A stretch of 45,689 nt of DNA from an uncultured Sphingomonas sp. GTDB taxonomy: Bacteria > Pseudomonadota > Alphaproteobacteria > Sphingomonadales > Sphingomonadaceae. The notes under the pieces are model-generated. The model was not told where the DNA came from. It searched no databases and saw only the letters and a list, made by a program, of their open reading frames with translations. How positions within the stretch are numbered: the first letter of the stretch is position 1; each line of letters begins with the position of its first letter. The DNA lies in contig NZ_CAJYTI010000021.1 of NCBI RefSeq assembly GCF_913777625.1, forward strand, positions 1 to 45,689, in the 5' to 3' direction. Position numbers and translations under genes: made by a program. Below, in pieces: positions 32,689 through 43,609 of the stretch.

Positions 32689-35412
32689 ATGCCGTTTCAA
32701 CCAGAAATTGGGGCGCATCGCGCCCGCGCCGGTACCAAGTTGGTACTGCTCTCCGCAGCCTGTGTGGCAGCGCTCGCCTTTGGCGGCTCCGCCATGGCCC
32801 AGACCAGCGACCAGCCCACCGCCCAGAGCCAGGACGAGCCGGGCGGCGAGATCGTGGTAACCGGCTTCCGCTCCAGCCTCGCCTCCGCGCTCGACGCGAA
32901 GCGCAAGGACATCCGCATCACCGACGGCATCTCCGCGGAGGATATCGGCAAGTTCCCGGCGCAGAACATCACCGAGGCGATCCAGCGCATTGCCGGCGTC
33001 CAGATGTCGAACATCAACGGCCGCGGCTCGACGATCAGCATCCGGGGCCTGGGCGCCCAGTACGCCCGCACGACGATCAACGGCCAGACCTTCGCGAGCG
33101 CCGACTTCAAGGACGGCTTCCGCTACGACATCATCCAGACCGACCTCGCCAGCGCGATCCAGGTGGTCAAGTCGCCGACGGCCGACATGGACACCGGCGG
33201 CCTGTCGGGCACCGTCAACATCGATACGGTCAAGCCACTTGCCTATAAGGGCCCGCACTTCATCGTCGGCGTGAAGGGCTACAACTCCGAATATCGCGGC
33301 AAGGAATGGACGCCCAAGGTCAGCGGCGCGTACATCGACAGCTTCGCCGGCGGCACGCTCGGCGTGATGGCGAACGTCAGCTACCAGAAGCTGAAGGATC
33401 GCGGCGACTACGTCTTCATCAAGAACTGGTACAATGCCGGCGTCATCGATCCCGATGTCCGCGTGCCGGGCAATCTGCGCTATCGCCGCATCGATCGCGA
33501 CACCGAGCAGCTGATGGCCAGCGGCGCGATCCAGTGGAAGCCGGCCGACAATTTCGAAGCGCTGCTCCAGGGCGAATATTCACGCGACCACACCCGCTAC
33601 ACCACGCGCCAATATGTGTTCGGCCGCTGGGCTTCCAGCGCGGTCACGGTGAACGGCAAGGCCAACGGCATCGCCAACAACATCACGATCAGCAATTTCA
33701 ACGTCGACAACAACACCCAGCCCGAACTGCGCAACCTCAAGACCCAGGCCTATACCGGCACGATCAACTGGCAGCCGGGCGACAGCTGGAAGGTGCATGC
33801 CGTCGCCCATTATACCAAGGGGGACGCGGCGCTCTACGAATGGGCGTCGATCGACGAAGTGAAGTTCGCCCAGGGCGGCACGCTCGACATCTCGAACCCG
33901 AGCAACATCAAGTGGACCACGCAGAGCCTGACCGACGGCTCGCTCTGGAACAACGCCAACCGCACCTGGTTCGCGTTCGTCGACGGCGCGACGCACCTCC
34001 AGACCGCGAAGGACAAGGCCGCGCAGGTCGACCTGACCAAGGACCTTGGCTGGCACGGCATCCAGTCGCTGGTGCTCGGCGCCAAATACCATCATGAGAG
34101 TTTCTCGACCCGCGCCTTCCGCCACGATCGCGACGGCGACGTCACCGATCCGGTGACCTACCCCGAGTTCAACTATATCCCGAACCTCGGCACCACGGGC
34201 CAGCTGGTCACCAACTTCCTCGACGGCGCGATGTCGATCCCGCACGCTTTCCTGTCGACCAACGCCGATGTCTGGCAGAGCCTGCTCGCCTCCAAGGGCA
34301 TCACCGTGCCCGACGTGCCGGACTGGCCCAGCACCTACCGCGTCGATCGCTACGTGCCCGCGGTCTATGCGATGGCCAATGTCAACACCACCGTCGGCGG
34401 CATGGCGCTGCGCGGCAACCTTGGCGTGCGCTACGAGCATACCCACCAGAACGTCACCGCCAGCCTGACCGACGGCACCGGCAGCGATGCCGCGCTGCTC
34501 GGCCTGCAGCACATCGTCCAGGATTACGGCAACGTCCTGCCGAGCGCGAGCTTCGCGCTCGATATCACGCCGAAGCTGGTCGCCCGCTTCGCCGCCGCCA
34601 AGGTGCTGGTGCGCCCGCTGCTCAACAGCCAGACGCAGATGGCCGACACCATCAGCACCGGCATTTCGCAGCAGAAGCGCCCCTTCACCAGCGTCTCGGG
34701 CGGGGAATCGCGCCTCAAGCCGCTCACGGCGAACCAGCTCGACCTCAGCCTGGAATATTACCATGGCCGCGGCAACTCGGTGAGCATCGCCGGCTTCTAC
34801 AAGGCGGTGAAGAACGGCACCTTCACCCAGTTCTATTGCCCCAGCTCGTACAACGGCGTGGCGCTGAACGGCGTGACCACGGACTGCCAGTCGGCGGACC
34901 TGAAGAGCGACTACAGCTTCAGCCGCGTGCTGAACGACAACCGCACGATCCACATCAAGGGCGTCGAGATCGCGGCCTCGGAGAATTTCGACGGCATCCT
35001 GCCGATCAAGGGCTTCGGTGCCACGGGCAACGTCACCATCGTGGATACCGACGCCAGCGCGCTGGGCACCGGCTTCAACCTGCGCGACCTGTCGAAGTTC
35101 ACCGCCAACATCACGCCCTATTGGGAAAACGAGATGTTCAGCGTGCGCTTCTCGGTGAACCACCGCAGCTCGTACCGGCAGGATGCCGCCAGCAGCTTCT
35201 TCGTCAACGGCGGCGAGATCCACACGGTGCGCGCCCGCACCCAGATGGACCTGGCGCTCGGCTTCACGCCCAACAAGTGGCTGAGCTTCACCGGCGGCAT
35301 CATCAATCTGAACAACACCCACGAAGACGCCTATCAGACCACCGCGGACACCTTCCAGATGGCCAGCCGCACCGGTCGCACCTTCTATTTGTCGGCCACG
35401 ACCAAGTTCTGA
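32689..35412 (+). CDS. TonB-dependent outer-membrane receptor
   Basis: A 907-residue receptor of the Xanthomonas/Caulobacter type. It has a Sec signal (cut near SAMA-QT, about residue 35), a TonB-box-like 'GGEIVVTGFRSSL' (about 46-58), a plug with 'DGISAEDIGKFPAQNITEAI', 'IAGVQMSNINGRGSTISIRGL', 'TTINGQTFASADFKDGF' and 'VVKSPTADMDTGGLSGTVNI', and a long barrel ending with 'TFYLSATTKF' and terminal Phe, the BamA recognition residue. It imports a bulky ligand (sugar, siderophore or other) with TonB-ExbBD energy. The ligand is not evident: no degradative genes or inner-membrane carrier are next to it. ATG 32689 follows GGAAGAGGGG; an upstream TTG is rejected. Confidence 0.93.
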   Translation: MPFQPEIGAHRARAGTKLVLLSAACVAALAFGGSAMAQTSDQPTAQSQDEPGGEIVVTGFRSSLASALDAKRKDIRITDGISAEDIGKFPAQNITEAIQRIAGVQMSNINGRGSTISIRGLGAQYARTTINGQTFASADFKDGFRYDIIQTDLASAIQVVKSPTADMDTGGLSGTVNIDTVKPLAYKGPHFIVGVKGYNSEYRGKEWTPKVSGAYIDSFAGGTLGVMANVSYQKLKDRGDYVFIKNWYNAGVIDPDVRVPGNLRYRRIDRDTEQLMASGAIQWKPADNFEALLQGEYSRDHTRYTTRQYVFGRWASSAVTVNGKANGIANNITISNFNVDNNTQPELRNLKTQAYTGTINWQPGDSWKVHAVAHYTKGDAALYEWASIDEVKFAQGGTLDISNPSNIKWTTQSLTDGSLWNNANRTWFAFVDGATHLQTAKDKAAQVDLTKDLGWHGIQSLVLGAKYHHESFSTRAFRHDRDGDVTDPVTYPEFNYIPNLGTTGQLVTNFLDGAMSIPHAFLSTNADVWQSLLASKGITVPDVPDWPSTYRVDRYVPAVYAMANVNTTVGGMALRGNLGVRYEHTHQNVTASLTDGTGSDAALLGLQHIVQDYGNVLPSASFALDITPKLVARFAAAKVLVRPLLNSQTQMADTISTGISQQKRPFTSVSGGESRLKPLTANQLDLSLEYYHGRGNSVSIAGFYKAVKNGTFTQFYCPSSYNGVALNGVTTDCQSADLKSDYSFSRVLNDNRTIHIKGVEIAASENFDGILPIKGFGATGNVTIVDTDASALGTGFNLRDLSKFTANITPYWENEMFSVRFSVNHRSSYRQDAASSFFVNGGEIHTVRARTQMDLALGFTPNKWLSFTGGIINLNNTHEDAYQTTADTFQMASRTGRTFYLSATTKF

Positions 35413-35440
35413 TCGACGAACCCCGGGCTATCCCCGGAAG

Positions 35441-35475
35441 CGCCCCTCTTCCCATGCGGAAGGGGGGCGTTTCTC
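35441..35475 (+). terminator. Rho-independent terminator of the TonB receptor
   Basis: A 12-bp stem (35441-35452 with 35458-35469, one G-U pair), loop CATGC, then GTTTCTC. It lies 29 bp after the receptor stop and also marks the border of the AT-rich islet. Confidence 0.75.
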
Positions 35476-35501
35476 GAAAATACGCAAAGGGTACCCAGCG
35501 T

Positions 35502-36425
35502 TCAGTCTACGCCGGGATCGCGGTAGCCGTATACATCCATGTCGATCGATCTAGGCGTCCAGTCCCGGTCCGCCCATTCGCTAGCAAACTTCAAAATATG
35601 TTCGCAGAATTTACCGTAACTCACGCCTTGAGACATTGCCAAGCGCTCACGAACAATACGATCATATATAAAGAATGCATCCGGAATATGAAAATGAAGA
35701 TATTTCGAGCAGAAAGATATACGAGCATTAACTGCACGACGATCTTTAGGGGCTCCCCACTCCTCGCAGATAAATGAAACTATTTCCTTTTGAAGATAAG
35801 CGTGAATATCTACAATTTCCGGCAGATTTCCAATACTAACCCTTCCCAGGGATCGGACATCAGCTAGTTTTTGATCGAGATCCGACCTCTTTAGTCGCCG
35901 TGCGACGCCCTCAAAAAAGCTTCCCTCGTAACCAAAACATGAGTCGCCTATGCCCCGCTTTGGTGAAGCGAGGTAAAATTTTCCAATAAGGTCGAGTTTG
36001 GAAGCGGTCGCTCCGACGTCCGAATGATCCGGAAATCGCTCGCATAATTCATAGAGGAACAGGTTTGCTACGCCCCCGGCAGCCTCGCGATCGGATGGAC
36101 GAGGAGAACGTCGCGCCTTACTGATCTTGGCGGAGTCTCGACCGCTCTGGGCCCGCACTGCTCGCTCGACGTCCACGTTCCCCCGCAAGAATTCCCTTCC
36201 GTGGAAACCAAATCCTGCTGGCCACCCGAAGTTGGCTGAAAACAGATCATGCCCCTCGGCCTGGTGATGTGTCAGGCATAGGTTCTGAACGAAATCATCC
36301 TCGTTCCTCCAGCTAATGTCACCCGGGATGCGGCTCTTCGAAGTGTTGAATGGGGCAGCGTCGCGCAAGCCATGATGCTTTGCCGCCACTGGATTCTGGC
36401 ATCCTGGAAATTCACAAATAGACAT
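35502..36425 (-). CDS. Unknown protein with an HNH-like zinc motif at the N-terminus (AT-rich islet)
   Basis: A 307-residue protein with no recognised full-length family. The N-terminus 'CEFPGCQNPVAAKHHG' (C-x4-C-x7-HH) and, 33 residues on, 'NLCLTHHQAEGHD' (N, C-x2-HH-x4-H) have the order and spacing of an HNH ββα-metal site (Cys pair, HH, Asn, Cys-x2-His, His). The C-terminal half has a second conserved-looking block, 'NARISFCSKYLHFHIPDAFF' then 'IYDRIVRERL'. Base use differs from neighbours: many A/T third positions, near 50% GC by eye versus about 67%. It lies alone on the minus strand, with an AT-rich spacer (36426-36578) upstream. Candidate functions are a nuclease, restriction or defence effector; this is inference. 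Confidence 0.6.
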   Translation of the reverse strand: MSICEFPGCQNPVAAKHHGLRDAAPFNTSKSRIPGDISWRNEDDFVQNLCLTHHQAEGHDLFSANFGWPAGFGFHGREFLRGNVDVERAVRAQSGRDSAKISKARRSPRPSDREAAGGVANLFLYELCERFPDHSDVGATASKLDLIGKFYLASPKRGIGDSCFGYEGSFFEGVARRLKRSDLDQKLADVRSLGRVSIGNLPEIVDIHAYLQKEIVSFICEEWGAPKDRRAVNARISFCSKYLHFHIPDAFFIYDRIVRERLAMSQGVSYGKFCEHILKFASEWADRDWTPRSIDMDVYGYRDPGVD

Positions 36426-36578
36426 AGCACTCCCTCCTAGAAAGAGACGAGCACAAAAGGCCTTACTAAAATACTAATGCTGGAAGATGTCACTTCGATT
36501 GGAAAAATAGAAAATATACCCGGCACCCCCATCAAGGCGAGCCAAGAAATTTTCACCAAAGAATAAGCAAATACGCTT

Positions 36579-37060
36579 CTACCGTATCACGGCCGGGGTA
36601 TAGTTCTCGACCACTTCCGCCAGCGCCCGGCCGTCGCCGTCCAGCACCAGCGCGCGGTGGCGCAGGACATAGGGCGCGACACCCGCCAGCACCTGCTCCA
36701 GCGGCTTGCGATGGGGCTTGAGCGGCCGGATCACCGCGCCGAACGGGGTATCCCCCTGCTCCAGCGCGGCGTTCATCTCGGGGGTGAGACGCGAGGGCAC
36801 ATACCAGTTCTCGGCGACCGACAGGGCCTCGCCCGCGCAGCTGAGCACGACGCTGCGGTACACAACTCGCTCACCCGGCCCAACGCCCAGCCGTATCCGC
36901 TGCTCCGGCGTCGGGTCCTTGTGCGCCGAGCGGTCCACCTCGGCCCGGATCGGTCCACCGCAGCGGCGTTCCAGCACGGCGGTGGCGGTAGGGCTGGCGA
37001 GAAGCTCGCGGCTGAGGGCCGCCGCATCGTCCGTCGCTACCGCTACCGCCACTACCAGCA

Positions 37061-37061
<1 letters not shown>
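36579..37061 (-). CDS. UTRA / chorismate-lyase-fold protein without DNA-binding domain
   Basis: A 160-residue protein. 'AVLERRCGGPIRAEVDR', 'IRLGVGPGERVVYRSVVLSC', 'ALSVAENWYVPSRLTPEM' and 'GDTPFGAVIRPLKPHRKPLEQ' fit the fold shared by UTRA ligand-binding domains and chorismate pyruvate-lyase (UbiC); 'ENWYVP' and 'GDTPFG' are the closest matches. There is no N-terminal winged helix. It might be a chorismate lyase variant or a stand-alone sensor. ATG 37061 shares its A with the ppdK stop and has GAGGA 6-bp upstream; a GTG at 37064 is also possible. It is translationally coupled to ppdK. Confidence 0.6.
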
Positions 37062-39724
<2,663 letters not shown>

Positions 39725-39745
39725 TCTGATCCCCTTCCGATCGAA

Positions 39746-39773
39746 AGCGCCCCTTCAAGACTGAAGGGGCGCT
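39746..39773 (-). other. Perfect 12-bp hairpin in the glyS-ppdK gap
   Basis: AGCGCCCCTTCA (746-757) pairs perfectly with TGAAGGGGCGCT (762-773) around AGAC. It is 22 bp before the ppdK start on the minus strand. It may end glyS transcription or shape the ppdK leader. Only a short T-run follows, so termination would be weak. Confidence 0.55.
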
Positions 39774-39886
39774 ACCGCAGCTGCGAAGATGGAGGAACCG
39801 CTGATTGCGTTGTCGGTGCCGGTTTATTTCAGGACAATGGCAGTTTCAGGCCAATTTTCGCGATATTAATCTTACAATTAGGCGGT

Positions 39887-42097
39887 TCAACCTTCGATCT
39901 TGGCGAAGTCCGCCACCTTGTGCACTGCATCACGCATCCGCGCGAGCAGGCCGAGGCGCGCGGCGCGCTTGACCGGATCGGCGTCGTTGACCGTCACCTG
40001 ATCGAAGAAGGCGTCGATCGGCGCGCGCAGGATCGCGAGCGCGGCCATCGCATCCTCGAACTGCTCGGCTTCGATCGCGGCGGTCGCCTTGGGCTCGGCC
40101 GCGTCGAGGGCTGCGGCGAGCGCGGCCTCGGCGGGTTCGGGCGCGGGGTTCACGGCCCCGGCTTCCCATTCCTCCTTCTTGAGGATGTTTGCCGCGCGTT
40201 TGTAGCCGGCGAGCAGGTTGGCGCCGTCCTCGGTACCGACGAACGCCTGCAGCGCAAGTGCACGAGCTGTTACACGATCCAAGCGTCCGTCGTCGCGCGC
40301 ATTCCAACGCCTAGATGCCTCAACGATATCGTGGCGTACACCTCGCTCACGCAGCTGGACGGTCAGCCTGTCTAGGAAGAAGTCCAAGACGGTCGTCAGC
40401 AGTTTACGCCGCGCGACGTCTTCATTTGAGAGTTCCGCGCCAGCATCTTCTTGACCTAACCAGTGCGTGATCGGAGCGTCAGTTACTAAGGCAAGGCCGT
40501 TGTCAAGGATCAGGCGAATAGATGCCAATGCTGCTCGGCGGAGCGCGAAGGGATCCTTCGAGCCGGTCGGTAGCTCGTTGATATCGAAAAACGCGAAGAG
40601 CGTATCCAGCTTGTCGGCCAGCGCCACTGCCACCGTCACCGGATCGGTAGGTACGTCGTCGCCCTGCCCGACCGGCTTGTAGTGATCGCGGATCGCCGCG
40701 GCGACCGCCGGGTCTTCGCCCTGCGCGGCGGCGTAATAGCCGCCCATCAGGCCCTGCAGCTCGGGGAACTCGCCGACCATGCCGGTGACGAGGTCCGCCT
40801 TGGCGAGGCGCGCGGCGCGTTCGGCGAGGTCTGCAAGATCCTCCCCGGCACGGGGAGGGGGACCGCCAGCCGCAGGCTGGTGGTGGAGGGGGGGCTCAGC
40901 AGAGGACGCCGCCTGTGGCAGCCCCCTTCCACCATCGGCTGACGCCGATGGTCCCCCTCCCCGTTCCGGGGAGGATTGAATTACTCCGCTCTCCACCAGC
41001 CAGCGTGCGAGCTTCGCCACGCGCTCGACCTTGTCGGCCACCGTTCCCAGCTTCTCGTGGAAGACGATCTTCTCGAGCTTCCCCGCCTGCGCCGCGAGCG
41101 GCACCTTGAGGTCGGTCTCGTAGAAAAACCGCGCATCGCTCAGCCGTGCCGCCAGCACCTTCTGGTTGCCCGCGACGATCTTCTCGCCGCCATCGGCCGC
41201 GTCGATATTGGCCACGCAGACGAACGCATTGGCGAGCTTCCCCGCAGCGTCGCGGCACACGAAATATTTCTGGTTCACCCGCGCGGTGAGCTGGATCACC
41301 TCGGGCGGCACCGCCAGGAAGGCTTCGTCGAAGCGGCCGAGCAGCGGCATCGGCCATTCGGTCAGCCCGGCATTCTCGTAGAGCAGGCCCTCGTCCTCCA
41401 CGAGCGTAAGCCCGGCCTTCTGCGCCGCCATCTTCGCGCCCAGCGCGATGATGTTGCGCCGCTCGGCACCGTCGACGATGACATGGCAGGCGCGCAGCTT
41501 CTCGACATAGTCGTCGGCCGAACCGATGGTGATCGTGCCCGGATGGTGGAAGCGATGCCCCACCGTCGCCGCGCCGCTGGTCACGCCGGCGATCTCGCAC
41601 GGCACCACCTCGCTGCCGAACAGCGCGACGATGCCCTGCAGCGGACGCACCCAGCGCAAGGACTCGGTGGAGAGCGAATCCGCCCCCCAGCGCATCGACT
41701 TGGGCCAGGGAAAGGCGCGGATCACCGCGGGGATCGCGGCGGCCAGCACCTCGGCGGTCGCGCGGCCGGGCTTGTCGACCACCGCGAACAGCACGCCGTC
41801 GCGCTCGACCAGCTGGTCGGCGGTGAGGCCGGTCTTGCGCAGAAAGCCTTCCAGCGCCTGAGGCGGCGCGCCGACGCGGGGGCCCTTGGTCTCTTCGGAA
41901 ACGGCGGCGGTCTGCTCGGGCAGGCCCTTCAGGATCAGCGCCAGCCGGCGCGGCGTGGCGTAGGACACCACCTCGGCGGCCTTGAGCCCGGCCTTGTCCA
42001 GCTCGGCGGCGAACAGGCGCGCGAGATCCTCCCGCGCCTTTTCCTGCATGCGCGCCGGGATTTCCTCGGAGCGGAGTTCGAGAAGAAAGTCAGTCAT
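39887..42097 (-). CDS. glyS: Glycyl-tRNA synthetase beta subunit with internal insertion
   Basis: A 736-residue GlyS, about 40-45 residues longer than I expect for the family. It opens 'DFLLELRSEEIPARMQEKA', has 'NQKYFVCRDAAGKLANAFV', 'GNQKVLAARLSDARFFYETD', 'GTVADKVERVAKLARWLVE', then an insertion (about residues 375-420) absent from normal GlyS, then 'KADLVTGMVGEFPELQGLMG', 'GSKDPFALRRAALASIRLIL' and the C-terminal DALR-like anticodon domain. With GlyQ it charges tRNA-Gly. The insertion equals the 137-bp palindromic repeat at 40839-40975. Bases of about 40255-40615 have clearly lower GC than both sides while the protein stays conserved. Frame is open throughout. Confidence 0.93.
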   Translation of the reverse strand: MTDFLLELRSEEIPARMQEKAREDLARLFAAELDKAGLKAAEVVSYATPRRLALILKGLPEQTAAVSEETKGPRVGAPPQALEGFLRKTGLTADQLVERDGVLFAVVDKPGRATAEVLAAAIPAVIRAFPWPKSMRWGADSLSTESLRWVRPLQGIVALFGSEVVPCEIAGVTSGAATVGHRFHHPGTITIGSADDYVEKLRACHVIVDGAERRNIIALGAKMAAQKAGLTLVEDEGLLYENAGLTEWPMPLLGRFDEAFLAVPPEVIQLTARVNQKYFVCRDAAGKLANAFVCVANIDAADGGEKIVAGNQKVLAARLSDARFFYETDLKVPLAAQAGKLEKIVFHEKLGTVADKVERVAKLARWLVESGVIQSSPERGGGPSASADGGRGLPQAASSAEPPLHHQPAAGGPPPRAGEDLADLAERAARLAKADLVTGMVGEFPELQGLMGGYYAAAQGEDPAVAAAIRDHYKPVGQGDDVPTDPVTVAVALADKLDTLFAFFDINELPTGSKDPFALRRAALASIRLILDNGLALVTDAPITHWLGQEDAGAELSNEDVARRKLLTTVLDFFLDRLTVQLRERGVRHDIVEASRRWNARDDGRLDRVTARALALQAFVGTEDGANLLAGYKRAANILKKEEWEAGAVNPAPEPAEAALAAALDAAEPKATAAIEAEQFEDAMAALAILRAPIDAFFDQVTVNDADPVKRAARLGLLARMRDAVHKVADFAKIEG
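40839..40975. repeat. 137-bp palindromic repetitive element inserted in frame in glyS
   Basis: The two halves are near-perfect inverted copies: [26 protein letters not shown] ... TGGTGGA-GGGGG on the left, and its reverse complement on the right, differing mainly in the inner small stems (CCAGCC-GCA-GGCTGG versus TCGGCTGACGCCGA). Each half has an outer 7-bp CTCCCCG / CGGGGAG hairpin. It encodes about 46 residues rich in Pro, Gly, Ala and Ser within glyS. Confidence 0.85.
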
Positions 42098-42166
42098 GGG
42101 CAATTCCAAGTGCACCTGCGTAGCCAAGTGCCCAGTGTTGGAGAGCGAGTCGCTTGGGGCTCTGGG

Positions 42167-42184
42167 CTCCTGCTTCCGCAGGAG
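42167..42184. repeat. Small hairpin repeat between glyQ and glyS
   Basis: CTCCTGC (167-173) pairs with GCAGGAG (178-184) around TTCC, in the 114-bp gap between glyQ and glyS. The setting GGGCTCCTGC...GCAGGAGCACG looks like a dispersed hairpin unit. It may also act as a weak attenuator between the two genes. Confidence 0.5.
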
Positions 42185-42211
42185 CACGAAGGAGGAAGCG
42201 CCGGTTACGCA

Positions 42212-43126
42212 TCATGCCGACCAGCCCGGATAGGCGGCTTCCCATTCGGGGCTCTTCTTCTCGATCCACGCCGAACAAGCCCCCTTCGCCAGATCGCGCA
42301 CCCGGCCGATATAGGCCTGGCGCTCCGCCACCGAGATCACGCCGCGCGCATTGAGCAGGTTGAAGATGTGGCTCGCCTCGATCGCCTGCTCATAGGCCGG
42401 GATCGGCAGCTTGGCCTCCAGCGAGCGCTCGCACTCCGCCGCGGCCTTGCGGAACAGGTCGAACAGCGCGTCGGTATCGGCAATCTCGAAGTTCCACGTC
42501 GACATCTCGCGCTCGTTCTCCAGGAACACGTCGCCGTAGGTCACGCCCGCGTCGTTGAAGGCGAGGTCGTACACGCTGTCCTTGTTCTGGATGTACATGG
42601 CGAGGCGTTCGAGCCCGTAGGTCAGCTCGCCGGCCACCGGTTTGCAGTCGAACCCGCCCATCTGCTGGAAATAGGTGAACTGGGTGACTTCCATCCCGTC
42701 GCACCACACTTCCCAGCCAAGCCCCCAGGCGCCGAGCGTCGGCGATTCCCAATCGTCCTCGACGAAGCGGATGTCGTGCTTGGTGAAATCGATGCCGATC
42801 GCCGCCAGCGAGCCCAGGTACAGCTCCTGCAGGTCGGGCGGGCTCGGCTTCAGGATCACCTGATACTGGTAGTAATGCTGGAGCCGGTTGGGGTTCTCGC
42901 CATAGCGGCCGTCGGTCGGGCGGCGGCACGGCTGGACAAAGGCGGCGTTCCAGCTGTCCGGCCCCAGCGCGCGCAGCGTGGTCGCGGGGTGAAAGGTGCC
43001 CGCCCCCATCTCCATGTCATAGGGTTGCAGGATCACGCATCCCCGCTCGCTCCAATAGTCATGGAGGGTGAGGATCATGCGCTGGAAGGAAAGTGGTCCT
43101 TCCGGGGGGCCGTTTCGGGTCTGCAT
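42212..43126 (-). CDS. glyQ: Glycyl-tRNA synthetase alpha subunit
   Basis: A 304-residue class II synthetase core. '[21 protein letters not shown]', '[20 protein letters not shown]', '[26 protein letters not shown]' and '[20 protein letters not shown]' and '[18 protein letters not shown]' are all intact and carry motif 2 and motif 3. It pairs with GlyS. ATG 43126 was kept because relatives have about 10-16 residues before 'ILTLxDYW'. The gap to glyS is 114 bp. Confidence 0.96.
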   Translation of the reverse strand: MQTRNGPPEGPLSFQRMILTLHDYWSERGCVILQPYDMEMGAGTFHPATTLRALGPDSWNAAFVQPCRRPTDGRYGENPNRLQHYYQYQVILKPSPPDLQELYLGSLAAIGIDFTKHDIRFVEDDWESPTLGAWGLGWEVWCDGMEVTQFTYFQQMGGFDCKPVAGELTYGLERLAMYIQNKDSVYDLAFNDAGVTYGDVFLENEREMSTWNFEIADTDALFDLFRKAAAECERSLEAKLPIPAYEQAIEASHIFNLLNARGVISVAERQAYIGRVRDLAKGACSAWIEKKSPEWEAAYPGWSA

Positions 43127-43188
43127 AATGGGGCAGGCTTTGGCGGATGGCCCTTGTGCGGTCAAGGACGGCCGCCATCCTCATCCCC

Positions 43189-43266
43189 CGTCATTGCGAG
43201 CGCAGCGAAGCAATCCAGAGCGTGGTCGCCAGTGGCTCTGAATTGCTTCGCTACGCTCGCAATGAC
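43189..43266. repeat. Inverted pair of a second dispersed repeat (31-32 bp units)
   Basis: CGTCATTGCGAGCG-x-AGCGAAGCAATCCAGAG (43189-43220) faces its inverted copy (43236-43266) across a 15-bp spacer. It is unrelated in sequence to the 12164/13407 repeat family. It lies between glyQ and the XRE regulator promoter. Confidence 0.8.
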
Positions 43267-43293
43267 CGAGCAAAGTCAGTCAACCATGATATT

Positions 43294-43373
43294 TTGTCAG
43301 GTCTTATTGACAATGTCGCGACTCACTGTCACTTTGTCATGGTCACCTGACATTACGTCATGCACGGGTGACA
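43294..43373 (+). promoter_or_regulatory. Cluster of TGTCA/TGACA half-sites before the XRE regulator
   Basis: At least six TGTCA or TGACA pentamers lie in 80 bp: 43295-43299, 43308-43312, 43327-43331, 43335-43339, 43348-43352 and 43369-43373, with further GTCA fragments between. TTGACA (43307-43312) could also serve as a -35 box. The cluster ends 30 bp before the regulator start, so autoregulation by the XRE protein is plausible. Confidence 0.55.
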
Positions 43374-43405
43374 AAGGGAGGTTGGCCATGCAAGAGGAGG
43401 TGGAC

Positions 43406-43609
43406 ATGAAAAATCGCCTCAAGGTGCTGCGCGCCGAACGCAACTGGAGCCAGGCGGAACTCGCCGGGCGACTGGATGTGTCGCGCCAGGCCGTCAACGC
43501 CATCGAAACGGGGAAATACGACCCCTCGCTGCCGCTCGCCTTCCGCATCGGACGGCTGTTCGAGATGCCCATCGAGGAGATTTTCGATGATGAACATGAC
43601 GGCGAGTAA
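43406..43609 (+). CDS. Small XRE-family regulator (YozG-like)
   Basis: A 67-residue Cro/C1-type HTH protein: 'MKNRLKVLRAERNWSQAELA' then 'GRLDVSRQAVNAIETGKYDP' and 'AFRIGRLFEMPIEEIF', the short type that usually sits in front of small membrane-protein genes. ATG 43406 has GAGGAGG 5 bp upstream; ATG 43388 lacks one. Its 3' end overlaps the next gene by 23 bp, so the two are coupled. Confidence 0.9.
   Translation: MKNRLKVLRAERNWSQAELAGRLDVSRQAVNAIETGKYDPSLPLAFRIGRLFEMPIEEIFDDEHDGE

Noticed and set aside
33580..35322. A long minus-strand frame antisense to the TonB receptor
   Set aside because: Composition is shadow-like (Val/Ala/Arg/His repeats) and the plus strand holds a complete receptor.
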